NCBI GenBank assembly: GCA_017828975.1
Contig: JAGAJN010000020.1
Location: 1 to 64,000, forward strand
Length of the DNA: 64,000 nucleotides
Direction: 5' to 3'
Origin: Oscillospiraceae bacterium
GTDB taxonomy: Bacteria > Bacillota > Clostridia > Oscillospirales > Ruminococcaceae
This document shows, piece after piece, positions 35,831 to 45,493 of this stretch. The position numbers were made by a program, and so were the translations under genes. Numbering within the stretch: the stretch's first letter is position 1; each line of letters starts with the position of its first letter. The notes under the pieces are model-generated. The model did not search any database, was not told the origin of the DNA, and worked only from the letters and a program-made list of their open reading frames with translations.

Positions 35831-37858
35831 TCAGACAATCCTCTTAAACTGCTTGTCAAAATCGTATTTGGTAAGCTTGAACATGACCGGTCTGCCGTGA
35901 GGACAATATCTTATCTCATCTCTCGACAGAACTTCCTTTACCAGCCACATCAGTTCCTTGGGGGAGTTGTTATCGTGTGCCTTAATTGCCGCTTTGCATG
36001 CAAATGTGTGATACATATCATCAAGAATTTCGGGCATCGGATTATGCTTATGCTCCAGAAGATTTCCCGCCAGCTCCTGAACAAGTCCCTCAGCCTCGCA
36101 GCCGTCCAGAATTGCGGGAATTCCCTTGATGCTTACAAGCGGAGCCTTCACAAATCCTATCTCAAATCCCAGCTCGGAGATTAGTGCGCTGTTTTCTTCA
36201 AGCGCATCATATTCGGAATATTCCAACATTAGCTCTATCGGGGCAAGCAGCATCTGCGAATTAAGCTGTTGCTTTCTTGCCTTGATATTTTCAAAAAGAA
36301 TACGCTCATGCGCAGCATGCTTGTCTATGAATACGACCTCATCTCCGCACTCGGCAATAACATAGGTCTTAAATGCTTCACCGATAAGTCTGACCGTTTT
36401 TTCTTCCTTCTGCTGTATTTCAAGGACAGGCTCGGTTTTCTTTTTCAGCGAACCGGAATTTATATATTTGAATCCCGAAACGGGTTCTTCCGCTGAAATA
36501 GGCGGCGTTTCTTCCATCGGTTCTTCAACAGGCTTCTCCTCAATTACAGGCTTGATTTCTTTATTCGGAACAGAATTGTCAACAGTCGGTTCGCAAAGTT
36601 CCGGTGCAGTTTCATTCTTTTCGATGATCGGTTCGGCAGGTTTTTCAGCCACCTTTTCTGTTATCACATCAACAGGAACAGATTCGGCAGCACGTATATC
36701 CGGAACAACCTCCGTCGGAACACTGACCGACACCTTTACTGCCTTAACAGGCTCGGCGGGCTTCTCCGGTTCGGCAAAACGATACTGCTCGGGCGGAGGA
36801 GTCGGCTTCTGCGGATAGACCGTGTAATCTATCTTAGGCCGTGACGGAATGTTCATTTCCGACGGAACACTTCCCGCCAGCAGCGCACTTTTAATTGCAA
36901 AATAAAGAGTGTTATATATGACATCATCGTTTGAAAATCTTACTTCGATTTTCGCAGGGTGAACGTTCACATCAACAACATCGGGCGGAACATTTATCAT
37001 CAGCACACAGGCAGGGAATTTTCCCTCCATAATTGAATTGGTGTAAGCGTCCTCCAAAGCCTTGGTGCATGTAAATGAGCGGACATATCTGCCGTTGATG
37101 AAGAAATTCTGGAAGGAACGCTTTGCCCGTCCGAACAGCGGCTTTATGGTAAATCCCGCAATATGGATACCGTTCAGTTCGTAATCAACGGGAAGCATTG
37201 CAGCGGCAAGCTGTTTCCCGAAAACGGTATAAACGGTGGAAAAAATATCACCGTCCCCCGACGTGTAAAATTCCGCCTTGCCGTCACGGATAAACTTAAA
37301 TGAAATATCTGGGTGCGACAGAGCAATTTTCTCAATAATATTCGCAATGGAATTTCCCTCGGAAACGTCCTTTTTCAGGAATTTCAGACGTGCGGGAACA
37401 TTGTAGAAAATATCTCTGACTACTATTGTCGTACCGTCGGCGCAGCCCGCCTTTTCGCAAAGCTTTTCTTCGGTGCCCTCAATGACATAGTGCGTACCGT
37501 ACTCGTCCGCAGCGGGCTTTGTGTATATTTCAACCTTTGCCACAGCCGCAATTGAAGCAAGTGCTTCTCCTCGGAAACCCAAGGTAAATATCTTGTCTAA
37601 GTCCTCTTTCGATTTCAGCTTGCTTGTTGCATGACGGAGAAATGCTTTCGGTACATCTGACTCATCAATCCCGCAGCCGTTGTCGGTGACACGCATATAG
37701 GTGATGCCGCCTCTGCGTATCTCAACTGTTATTGAATTTGCACCGCTGTCAATGGAGTTTTCCAGAAGCTCCTTAATAATGGACGACGGACGCTCGATGA
37801 CCTCGCCCGCTGCAATAAGCTCTGCGACTTCCTTTGTCAAAAGATTTATCTGCGGCAT
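35831..37858 (-). CDS. mutL: DNA mismatch repair protein MutL (endonuclease type)
   Basis: A 675-residue MutL. The GHKL ATPase is N-terminal (ELLENSIDSGA, TDNGCGID, TLGFRGEAL). A long Pro/Glu/Val/Lys linker (about residues 333-480) contains imperfect KPAEP-type repeats. The C-terminal domain has the MutL endonuclease motif DKHAAHERILFE at 512-523, ACKAAIKAHD at 620-629 and CPHGRP at 652-657, so it should nick DNA itself as in Bacillus. AGGAG lies before the ATG. It follows mutS by 10 bases. Confidence 0.96.
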   Translation of the reverse strand: MPQINLLTKEVAELIAAGEVIERPSSIIKELLENSIDSGANSITVEIRRGGITYMRVTDNGCGIDESDVPKAFLRHATSKLKSKEDLDKIFTLGFRGEALASIAAVAKVEIYTKPAADEYGTHYVIEGTEEKLCEKAGCADGTTIVVRDIFYNVPARLKFLKKDVSEGNSIANIIEKIALSHPDISFKFIRDGKAEFYTSGDGDIFSTVYTVFGKQLAAAMLPVDYELNGIHIAGFTIKPLFGRAKRSFQNFFINGRYVRSFTCTKALEDAYTNSIMEGKFPACVLMINVPPDVVDVNVHPAKIEVRFSNDDVIYNTLYFAIKSALLAGSVPSEMNIPSRPKIDYTVYPQKPTPPPEQYRFAEPEKPAEPVKAVKVSVSVPTEVVPDIRAAESVPVDVITEKVAEKPAEPIIEKNETAPELCEPTVDNSVPNKEIKPVIEEKPVEEPMEETPPISAEEPVSGFKYINSGSLKKKTEPVLEIQQKEEKTVRLIGEAFKTYVIAECGDEVVFIDKHAAHERILFENIKARKQQLNSQMLLAPIELMLEYSEYDALEENSALISELGFEIGFVKAPLVSIKGIPAILDGCEAEGLVQELAGNLLEHKHNPMPEILDDMYHTFACKAAIKAHDNNSPKELMWLVKEVLSRDEIRYCPHGRPVMFKLTKYDFDKQFKRIV

Positions 37859-37868
37859 TTTTTCACTC

Positions 37869-40472
37869 CTATTTCAGCATATCAACAAGCTCTTTTAACA
37901 GATACTTTGCGTCCTCATCGGAAAGCTCGTCGGGATTTGTTTTCCTCAGCCTGTCTATAATTCTGCTCTCATCAATTGCACCAAAGCTTATCTGACCATC
38001 GTCCTCGTCAGGCTTCGGAGCAGCAGCCTTTGCCGCCTCCATTTCAGCAAGCAGCTGCTTTGCTCTTGCTGTTACCTTAGACGGCAGTCCTGCAAGCTTT
38101 GCGACCTCTATTCCGTAGCTGTCGTCAATTCCGCCGGGAACGATTTTACGAAGGAACTTGATATCGTCCCCTCTTTTCTTAACGGCGATACTGAAATTTT
38201 TCACGCCGTCAATTTCATTTTCCAGATTGATAAGCTCGTGGTAATGGGTCGCAAACAGCGTCTTGCAGCCAAGTATCCTTGTGTTTGCAATATATTCAGC
38301 AACTGCCGTGGCAATGCTTATTCCGTCAAAGGTGGACGTTCCCCGTCCGACCTCGTCGAGGATAACAAGGCTGTTTTTGGTGGCATGTTTAAGAATATCG
38401 GCAACCTCGCTCATTTCCACCATAAAGGTAGACTGTCCCGCCGTAAGGTCGTCGGAAGCTCCCACTCGTGTGAATATCTTGTCCGTTATGGAAATATGCG
38501 CATAAGAAGCAGGAACAAAGCAGCCCATCTGAGCCATCAGGACAATAAGCGCAGTCTGACGCATATATGTGGATTTACCCGACATATTAGGTCCCGTGAT
38601 TATGGACATTCTGTTTACCTTCTGGTCAAGATAAACGTTGTTCGGCACATACATCTCATCATCGAGAACAAGCTCAACAACAGGGTGACGTCCGTCCCGA
38701 ATGTCGATAACACCGTCAATTGCTATCTCAGGCTTAACATACAGATTTTTCATCGAAACCTGCGCAAAGGAACAAAGCACGTCCAGCGCAGCAACAGCCG
38801 AAGCCGTTGTCTGGACCTTAACAAGCTGTGTTGCAATGAATTCCCTTACCTCGCAGAAAATATCATATTCAAGGGTAAGCACCTTGTCATTTGCACCGAG
38901 AATGGTGTTTTCGGCATTTTTAAGTTCCTCGGTAATAAATCGCTCACAGTTTGCAAGTGTCTGCTTCCTGATATAATTTTCGGGAACAAGGTCGTAATAG
39001 GATTTTGTGACCTCTATATAATATCCGAAAACACGGTTGTAGCTTATTTTGAGATTTTTTATTCCCGTCTTTTCCTTTTCCCGCTGCTCAATTTCGGTGA
39101 TAATATCCTTGCCGCCCGAGATTATCTTGCGCAGTTCGTCAAGCTCGGTGTTAAAACCGTCCTTGATAATGCCGCCTTCCTTTGCGCTGACAGGCGGTTC
39201 ATCGGAAATAGCATTTTCAATGAGATTGGAAATGTCCTCAAGAGCATCAATATCATTATTGAGATTTTTCAGAAGTATAGAGGAAAATCCCGAAAGCTTT
39301 TCCTTTATCTCCGGCAAAGCAAGTGCAGTCAGGGACAGCGCCTTCAGATCTCTTGGCGTTGCCGAGCGATACATGACCTTAGTCATCAGACGTTCAAGAT
39401 CATAAACCTTTCCAAGACTGTCGGAGATTTCCTGACGGATAAGCGAGTTTTTGCAAAGCTGTTCCACCGCATCAAGACGGTTTATAATAATTGCAGGCTT
39501 GACCAGCGGCAGCTCAATATATGTGCGAAGAAGCCGCTTTCCCATAGATGTTTTTGTGGAATCCAGCACCCACATCAGACTGCCCCGTTTTTCTTTATTT
39601 CGGAGAGTTTCGGTAAGCTCCAGATTGCGCCTTGCATTCAGGTCAAGCTCCATAAATGTGCTGTCGGAATGCTTGGTGATAGTCGTAAAACGTCCTATAA
39701 GAGCCTTCTGAGTATCTGCAATATAATCAAAAAGTCCGCAGACACAGCGTGTTTCATCACTGTCATCATCAAGACCGAGTTCGCAAAGCTCTCCTGCGCT
39801 GAACTGCTTTAGCAGGACATCTTTTTTCATAGAAACAGAAAAAGAAATATCGTCAAGCAGCTGAACGATACACTTCATCTTGTTCTTCAAAAAGCTCTGT
39901 ATCTCCTTGCAGTCAAGAAATGCGCTGTTAAACAAAAGCTCCGCAGGCTGATAGCGTGATAGCTCGTTGATAATGCTGCCTTCGGCTTCCCGTCCCGATT
40001 TTGTGTACAGGTCTACTTCGCCTGTGGATATGTCCGTAAAGCATACAGAAATGGACTTCTCAGCCGCATAAACGCAGCAGATATAGTTGTTCTTGCTCTC
40101 ATCAAGCATATTGCTTTCAGTAAGAGTTCCGGGAGTTACCACCCTGATAACATCTCTTTCAACTATGCCCTTTGTAAGCTTCGGGTCGGTCAGCTGTTCG
40201 CATACTGCAACCTTAAAGCCTGCTTCTATAAGCTTTTTTATGTATACCTCCGCACTGTGATAAGGAACGCCGCACATAGGCGCACGTTCCTCCAGTCCGC
40301 AGTCCCGTCCTGTCAGGGTAAGCTCGAGAACCTTTGAAGCTGTCAGCGCATCATCAAAGAACATCTCGTAAAAATCGCCCAGCCTGTAAAAGAGAATGTG
40401 ATTTTTGTATTTGTCTTTAACGCCGAAATACTGCTGCATCATCGGCGAAAGTTTATTGCGGTCTATTTCCAT
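37869..40472 (-). CDS. mutS: DNA mismatch repair protein MutS
   Basis: Mismatch-recognition ATPase, 867 residues. The N-terminal mismatch-binding domain has the Phe-x-Glu motif in LGDFYEMF. The lever and clamp domains follow, with the C-terminal ABC ATPase (Walker A GPNMSGKSTYMRQ, Walker B VILDEVGRGTSTFDG). GGAGGT lies 8 bases before the ATG. Co-transcribed with mutL just downstream and the YlbF-like gene upstream. Confidence 0.97.
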   Translation of the reverse strand: MEIDRNKLSPMMQQYFGVKDKYKNHILFYRLGDFYEMFFDDALTASKVLELTLTGRDCGLEERAPMCGVPYHSAEVYIKKLIEAGFKVAVCEQLTDPKLTKGIVERDVIRVVTPGTLTESNMLDESKNNYICCVYAAEKSISVCFTDISTGEVDLYTKSGREAEGSIINELSRYQPAELLFNSAFLDCKEIQSFLKNKMKCIVQLLDDISFSVSMKKDVLLKQFSAGELCELGLDDDSDETRCVCGLFDYIADTQKALIGRFTTITKHSDSTFMELDLNARRNLELTETLRNKEKRGSLMWVLDSTKTSMGKRLLRTYIELPLVKPAIIINRLDAVEQLCKNSLIRQEISDSLGKVYDLERLMTKVMYRSATPRDLKALSLTALALPEIKEKLSGFSSILLKNLNNDIDALEDISNLIENAISDEPPVSAKEGGIIKDGFNTELDELRKIISGGKDIITEIEQREKEKTGIKNLKISYNRVFGYYIEVTKSYYDLVPENYIRKQTLANCERFITEELKNAENTILGANDKVLTLEYDIFCEVREFIATQLVKVQTTASAVAALDVLCSFAQVSMKNLYVKPEIAIDGVIDIRDGRHPVVELVLDDEMYVPNNVYLDQKVNRMSIITGPNMSGKSTYMRQTALIVLMAQMGCFVPASYAHISITDKIFTRVGASDDLTAGQSTFMVEMSEVADILKHATKNSLVILDEVGRGTSTFDGISIATAVAEYIANTRILGCKTLFATHYHELINLENEIDGVKNFSIAVKKRGDDIKFLRKIVPGGIDDSYGIEVAKLAGLPSKVTARAKQLLAEMEAAKAAAPKPDEDDGQISFGAIDESRIIDRLRKTNPDELSDEDAKYLLKELVDMLK

Positions 40473-40517
40473 TCAGTATTACCTCCGAGAGATCTCCCTT
40501 AAAACGGGAAGCTTAAA

Positions 40518-40925
40518 TCAATGACAGCCGCCGCAGGAACCACAGTTACCGCCGCAGCTGGGCTGTTCATAAGGGCAGGTGTCGGGGTCCTCACCGTTAG
40601 CGGAATAGGTAATTATCATATTTATCTGGGACAGCAGACCGTCCATAGCGTCCTTTGCCTTATTGAAGGCGTCCATACTGTCCATAGCCATAATAGTACC
40701 GTAAAGGCTTTTTATCTCGTCGTCAAGCTTGTTAAGAAGCTCGCCGTCTTTCTCGGATTTGGACATTTCGCTGTTGAGCTGCATACGCTTAAGATTAAAC
40801 TCCTGAATAAGCTGCTGAAGCTTTTCATCGCTGTCGTAAACGTCCTTTGCTTTGTAATATGCGGCGTATCTTTCGTCCTGCTGAATAAGCTTTCCAAGTT
40901 CTCTTGTTTTTGTAATTATATCCAT
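40518..40925 (-). CDS. YlbF/YmcA-family protein with C-terminal Cys cluster
   Basis: A 135-residue helical protein of the YlbF/YmcA family (IITKTRELGKLIQQDERY, LIQEFNLKRMQLNSEMSK). The last 22 residues hold five Cys and a final His (CPYEQPSCGGNCGSCGGCH), a candidate Fe-S or zinc site. In Bacillus the YlbF-YmcA-YaaT complex guides RNase Y activity and is reported to carry Fe-S clusters; in that organism ymcA lies next to miaB, as here. AAGGAG precedes the ATG. Family call good; exact function inferred. Confidence 0.85.
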   Translation of the reverse strand: MDIITKTRELGKLIQQDERYAAYYKAKDVYDSDEKLQQLIQEFNLKRMQLNSEMSKSEKDGELLNKLDDEIKSLYGTIMAMDSMDAFNKAKDAMDGLLSQINMIITYSANGEDPDTCPYEQPSCGGNCGSCGGCH

Positions 40926-40938
40926 TTTAGATTACTCC

Positions 40939-42312
40939 TTAATCTATGATTTCACCTTCAACAGCCCAATAACGGGTGGAGGTGATCTTAACTTTTTTCA
41001 TCTGACCGATAAGCTCGGTGCTGCCTTTTGCTTCAACTATGATAAACTCGTCGCTTTTGCCCGAGATATATCCGCTCCGTCGGCTTTCTCCGTCAAACAG
41101 AACAGTCATTACCCTGCCCTCAAAACGCTTGTAATTTTCTTCGGCAACATTTCGCTGAACTTCCAGCAGTTCTCTGAACCACTTGCTTTTGTCCTCGTCG
41201 GAAGTATTGTCCTCCATTTCGGCTGCCTTTGTTCCCTTTCGCTTTGAGTAAATGAAGGAGAAAATATTATCATATCCGACTTTTTTCACAGTATCCAGTG
41301 TCATAAGAAAATCATCATATGTTTCGTTTGGAAATCCCACGATAATATCCGTTGACAGCGAAAACTGCGGCATTTTCTCCCTTGCATAATTTACGGTGTC
41401 CATATATTTCTGCAAATCGTAATGCCTGTTCATCGCCGTTAAGATGCGGTCGCTGCCCGATTGAAGCGGCAGATGCAGATGCTTGCATATCTTATCGCAT
41501 TGGGCAATGGTGTCGATAAGCTCAAAGGTAACGTCCTTCGGGTGTGACGTCATAAACCTAATTCTAAAATCGCCGTCCAGAGCATTTATACGACGAAGCA
41601 GTTCAGAAAAGCTGACAGGCTCGTCCAGATTTTTTCCGTAAGAGTTGACATTCTGTCCCAGCAGCATTATTTCCTTGCAGCCGTCGGAAACAAGCCCATT
41701 TATCTCATTCAGAATGTCCTCGGGCAGACGGCTGTGTTCCCGTCCCCGCACATAAGGCACAATACAGTATGTGCAAAAATTGTTGCAGCCGTACATTATG
41801 GGAACGCTTGCCTTATAAAAACAGCTGCGGATAACACGCATACCTTCGGTGGGAACACTGTTTCTTTCTTCCGTATCTTCGGTAAATTTGCGGCTTTCGA
41901 GATGTTCGGAAAGCAGCTTCGGAAAATCTGCAATTGCAAAGGTCCCGAAAACAATGTCCACATATTTGTAGGAACGCCTTATTCTTTCAACAATGTGCTT
42001 CTGCTGAGGCATACAGCCGCAAACTCCGATAATAAGGTCGGGATTTTGCTCCTTTAGCCGTTTCAGCTCACCGATATTTCCGAAAACCTTTTCCTCCGCA
42101 TTTTCACGGACAGCACAGGTATTGAGGATAATAATATCGGCAGAAGAACGGTCATCGGTAATGCCGCATCCCATATCCGCCAGCATACCGAGAATTTTCT
42201 CTCCGTCGCTGACATTCTGCTGGCAGCCATAGCTGTGCACATATGCCAGCGGTGCAAAATCCGAACGCTGAAACCGTTCTCTGACCTTATTGATATAATC
42301 ATGAAAATCCAT
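40939..42312 (-). CDS. miaB: tRNA (2-methylthio-N6-isopentenyl-A37) methylthiotransferase
   Basis: Radical-SAM enzyme completing the ms2i6A37 modification after MiaA, 457 residues. The N-terminal UPF0004 domain with three cluster-ligating Cys (HSYGCQQN, LNTCAVREN, VCGCMPQQ) is followed by the radical-SAM CxxxCxxC in YGCNNFCTYCIVP and a C-terminal TRAM domain (about 390-455). GGGAG lies 12 bases before the ATG. A strong promoter directly upstream makes it the first gene of the long array that ends with the transketolase genes. Confidence 0.97.
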   Translation of the reverse strand: MDFHDYINKVRERFQRSDFAPLAYVHSYGCQQNVSDGEKILGMLADMGCGITDDRSSADIIILNTCAVRENAEEKVFGNIGELKRLKEQNPDLIIGVCGCMPQQKHIVERIRRSYKYVDIVFGTFAIADFPKLLSEHLESRKFTEDTEERNSVPTEGMRVIRSCFYKASVPIMYGCNNFCTYCIVPYVRGREHSRLPEDILNEINGLVSDGCKEIMLLGQNVNSYGKNLDEPVSFSELLRRINALDGDFRIRFMTSHPKDVTFELIDTIAQCDKICKHLHLPLQSGSDRILTAMNRHYDLQKYMDTVNYAREKMPQFSLSTDIIVGFPNETYDDFLMTLDTVKKVGYDNIFSFIYSKRKGTKAAEMEDNTSDEDKSKWFRELLEVQRNVAEENYKRFEGRVMTVLFDGESRRSGYISGKSDEFIIVEAKGSTELIGQMKKVKITSTRYWAVEGEIID

Positions 42313-42359
42313 AAAAGCCGCTATCTCCCATAACGAAAAAATCTATTCGGTAAAAAATA

Positions 42360-42388
42360 ATTATATCACAAAATCTCGAAAAAGTCAA
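42360..42388 (-). promoter_or_regulatory. Promoter of the miaB-to-transketolase array
   Basis: On the minus strand TTGACT (42383-42388), a 17-base spacer and TATAAT (42360-42365), about 48 bases upstream of miaB. The -35 overlaps the stop codon of the NYN-domain gene. Confidence 0.85.
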
Positions 42389-43278
42389 ACAGAAAGCTTG
42401 AGATTTGAGTATTCCTTTTTGATAGCATTGTAATAGAATACTCCCGCCTTCTGACCATACTGCTTGACCATCTGAATGTAAAAATCATGCTTATCGGTTG
42501 AATTAGCAATGGAATCTGTTATTATCTTGCATATCTGAGCATATTTAGCCGAATCCTGCTTGTTACCGTCTGCATCGGAAACCAGCACAGTTACCCTGTT
42601 CAGTACCGTTTCGGAAGAAGCCTTAGGAAGCTGTTTTTTCTCCGCTGTTTCTTTCTTCTGAACGGGTGCTGGCTGCTGCTTTTTGGGCGTCAGCTTTTCG
42701 CTCAGATCGTCGGTTCTGATCTTTAGTTCAACAGGCTTTTCGCTGTTGCTCTCAACAATATGATTTACCTCAAAATGCTTTACGGAAGTAGGATTCTGCT
42801 GTGGTTCGGACTTTGGCTCGGATATGGAAACTATTTTCATATCATCATTCTGCTGTACAGGTGCAGAATATGTAACTCCTATGGAAGAATCGCTGGCAAT
42901 GCTGTTGCAGGCATCAATAATATTCGGGAAAATATCCACATTTTTTCCTGTTGCAGAAAGGCATGAACGGCAGAATTCCAGGCTTGACATATATCCCCTG
43001 TCCTTGCTGATTATGAAAATATCGGTAGCCTCTGCCATTCCCATAAGATACCCGAGATAGGTACATATCTGAAAATCAGCGGCATTTGCGGAAGTGTGCT
43101 TCAGCTTGTATCTCCTGATGTCGGCAGAAGATTTCCTGATAAGATCCATAGCCGCAAAGGTCACTGTGTTGGCATTATCGCTGTAAAAGATCATAACAAG
43201 GTCGTCCTTGTCGATTTTATTTATTCCCACAAGTCCCGCAGAATTTACGTTTTCATAGTCCACAAGAAAGCATTTCAT
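42385..43278 (-). CDS. NYN/PIN-like nuclease-fold protein
   Basis: A 297-residue protein whose first 135 residues resemble the NYN branch of PIN-like RNases. Acidic residues lie at D7 (FLVDYENVN), D68 (NAADFQI) and in SKDRGY (D93). This domain is followed by a Lys/Glu/Pro/Gln-rich linker (about 150-225) and a C-terminal helical domain (about 230-297: YAQICKIITDSIANS, VKQYGQKAGVFYYNAIKKEY). It is likely an RNA-processing or RNA-degrading factor. AGGAGGT lies before the ATG. It follows recN by 18 bases, where spoIVB and spo0A are found in Bacillus. Its C-terminal domain is not recognised. Confidence 0.8.
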   Translation of the reverse strand: MKCFLVDYENVNSAGLVGINKIDKDDLVMIFYSDNANTVTFAAMDLIRKSSADIRRYKLKHTSANAADFQICTYLGYLMGMAEATDIFIISKDRGYMSSLEFCRSCLSATGKNVDIFPNIIDACNSIASDSSIGVTYSAPVQQNDDMKIVSISEPKSEPQQNPTSVKHFEVNHIVESNSEKPVELKIRTDDLSEKLTPKKQQPAPVQKKETAEKKQLPKASSETVLNRVTVLVSDADGNKQDSAKYAQICKIITDSIANSTDKHDFYIQMVKQYGQKAGVFYYNAIKKEYSNLKLSV

Positions 43279-43296
43279 TTTGCATTACCTCCTGAA

Positions 43297-44976
43297 TCAC
43301 TCGGGTTTGTTTTCTTTGATACTTAAGAGCAGCTGCTCAGCATTTTCAAGCGTCAGATCGGTCACGCTGTCGCCGCCGATAATTCTCGCAATCTCCTGTT
43401 TGCGTCCCTCAAAATCAAGCTGCTTGACCGTTGTATATGTTCTGCCGTCATCGACATTTTTTTCTATCAGCAGATGATTATCTCCGTAAACCGCCAGCTG
43501 CGTAAGATGTGTAACACATATTACCTGACGTAGCTTTGATATTTCGCTTATTTTAATGCCTATTTTCTGTGCCGCACGTCCGCTGACACCCGTGTCTATC
43601 TCATCGAAGATCAGCGTTGGAATATCGTCCTTATCTGCAATTACCGATTTCAGCGCAAGCATTATCCTCGAAAGCTCACCGCCCGACGCTATTTTTGAAA
43701 TGGGCTTAGGAGGTTCACCGGGATTTGCGGAAATAAGCAGCTCGGGATTGTCAACACCGTTCAGAGTAAGCTTGCCTTTCTTATTTTCGACTGCAAGCCG
43801 AACGTTTGGCATATCCAGAAATTTCAGTTCCGCCTGCACCTCTGCAATAAATCTGACAGCGATCTCTTCACGATGGAAGGACAGTTCTCTAGCCTTTGCG
43901 GAAACGCTGTTAAGCAGCTCCTCTTTCTCGGATTTAAGACGAACTATCTCGTCGGAGGAGCTTTCTATCGCCGCCAACTCCGCCTTTGCATTTTCATAAA
44001 CTGAAAGCACGTCCGACAGCTCGGGACCATATTTCCGCTTGATGGAGTTAAGCTGCTCCCTACGCCTGCTGAGATATTCAAAACGTTCCTCGTCAAGGTC
44101 GATCTTGCCTGATAAGTGCGATATTTCCGAGGCAATATCATCAATTTCAATAGCTGCATTTGTAAGCCGTTCACCGATGCCTTCAAGCTCCTTCATAACA
44201 TCGGAAAAGCTTGAAATTTCCGCCTGCGCTGTCTGTATTCGGGCAGCCATTCCGTCGCTGTCATCATCGCCCGCAAGAATAAGCTCTGCCCTTTCAAGAG
44301 CGTTGATGATACGGTCGCTCTCCCTTGCAACTGCATATTCCCGTTCGATACGCTCGTCCTCATCAGCCTCAGGAGAAACCTCCTCAATATCGGCAATTTT
44401 ACGGCGAAGTATCTCCGCTCGGTCGATTTTTTCACGCTCAGAAAGTGCAAGCTTTTTTATCCTTCTGGCAGTTTCCTGAAGCTGACGAAAGCATTCCCGA
44501 TAATCGTTGATCTCGTCCTGAAGCTCGCCGTAATTGTCAAGTATCTCAATATGCTTTTCGGGAGATAAAAGTGTCTGATTGTCATGCTGACCGTGAATAT
44601 TTATCAGCGTTTCGCCTATCTCGCGAAGCACCGAAACAGCGGCAGCCTTGGAGTTTATCCTTGCAACGCTTCCGCCGTCCGCCATTATCTCTCTTGTGAC
44701 TGTTATTTCGTCATCTTCATGGGAAATTCCAAACTCGTCAAGCTTCTTCACGGTCGCCTTGGGAAGCTTTGTAAATCTTGCATTTACAACAGCCTTTTTG
44801 CAGCCGGTGCGGACAATATCCTTTGTTATTCTCTGACCGAGAACGGCGTTTATACCGCCTATAAGTATAGATTTTCCCGCACCCGTTTCACCCGTGAAAA
44901 CGTTGAATTTCTCCGAAAATGGTATAACAGCATTCTTTATGACCGCAAGATTTTCAATATCCAGTTCATACAGCAT
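43297..44976 (-). CDS. recN: DNA repair protein RecN
   Basis: SMC-like ATPase for double-strand-break repair, 559 residues, normal length. The N-terminus is ELDIENLAVIKNAVIPF, with Walker A TGETGAGKSILI. Long coiled-coil arms lie in the middle. Near the C-terminus are the ABC signature region KIASGGELSRIMLAL and Walker B LIFDEIDTGVSG. The ribosome site is weak (AAGGAC). It follows argR by 25 bases, the order seen in Bacillus (argR-recN). Confidence 0.96.
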   Translation of the reverse strand: MLYELDIENLAVIKNAVIPFSEKFNVFTGETGAGKSILIGGINAVLGQRITKDIVRTGCKKAVVNARFTKLPKATVKKLDEFGISHEDDEITVTREIMADGGSVARINSKAAAVSVLREIGETLINIHGQHDNQTLLSPEKHIEILDNYGELQDEINDYRECFRQLQETARRIKKLALSEREKIDRAEILRRKIADIEEVSPEADEDERIEREYAVARESDRIINALERAELILAGDDDSDGMAARIQTAQAEISSFSDVMKELEGIGERLTNAAIEIDDIASEISHLSGKIDLDEERFEYLSRRREQLNSIKRKYGPELSDVLSVYENAKAELAAIESSSDEIVRLKSEKEELLNSVSAKARELSFHREEIAVRFIAEVQAELKFLDMPNVRLAVENKKGKLTLNGVDNPELLISANPGEPPKPISKIASGGELSRIMLALKSVIADKDDIPTLIFDEIDTGVSGRAAQKIGIKISEISKLRQVICVTHLTQLAVYGDNHLLIEKNVDDGRTYTTVKQLDFEGRKQEIARIIGGDSVTDLTLENAEQLLLSIKENKPE

Positions 44977-45001
44977 ATTGGTTTACCGTCCTTAAATTTT
45001 T

Positions 45002-45472
45002 TCAAAATCTGTCCGACCCGAGATTCTGAATGGATTTATGAAGAGCATCTCTTAGTTCATCGGCAAAATCAGCAGCGTCAGATTCGGTTCGCATAAGAAT
45101 AAATATGGTGTCATCTCCCGCAAGAGTGCCGACTATTTTTGAATAATCTATTTTATCCAGCGTCATACAAGCCGCCTGTGCCATGCCTGCGTGACATTTC
45201 ACAACAACTGTGTTCAGCGCATAATCTATCTCAATGACCGAATTGCTGAATATCATCGGGAAATCATAGTGATTTTTTACGGGAACGGCATATCTGCACT
45301 TTCCATTTTCGGGGATAGTTTTCACCAAAGCAAGCTCGTTAATATCTCTCGAAAGTGTTGCCTGAGTGACGATGATATTTTCCTTTTCAAGATACTCTTT
45401 AAGGGTTTCCTGAGTGTCGATCTCGTACTTTTCTATTATCTCCAGTATCTTCTTCTGCCTTTGTTTTTTCAT
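45002..45472 (-). CDS. argR: Arginine repressor ArgR/AhrC
   Basis: Transcription regulator of arginine metabolism, 156 residues. An N-terminal winged helix (residues 1-70, TQATLSRDINELALVKT) is followed by the C-terminal oligomerisation and arginine-binding domain with GTLAGDDTIFILMR. AAGGAG lies before the ATG. No arginine biosynthesis genes lie in the window; the gene is in the conserved argR-recN pair, so its location reflects gene order rather than local targets. Confidence 0.96.
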   Translation of the reverse strand: MKKQRQKKILEIIEKYEIDTQETLKEYLEKENIIVTQATLSRDINELALVKTIPENGKCRYAVPVKNHYDFPMIFSNSVIEIDYALNTVVVKCHAGMAQAACMTLDKIDYSKIVGTLAGDDTIFILMRTESDAADFADELRDALHKSIQNLGSDRF

Positions 45473-45493
45473 TAAAAAGCTCTCCTTGTCTGA

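Noticed and set aside
38238..39812. A 524-codon open frame on the plus strand opposite mutS
   Set aside because: It lies wholly within mutS, whose motifs are complete, and its translation has no domain character. It is a shadow frame from codon bias, as are similar frames opposite ileS and prfC.
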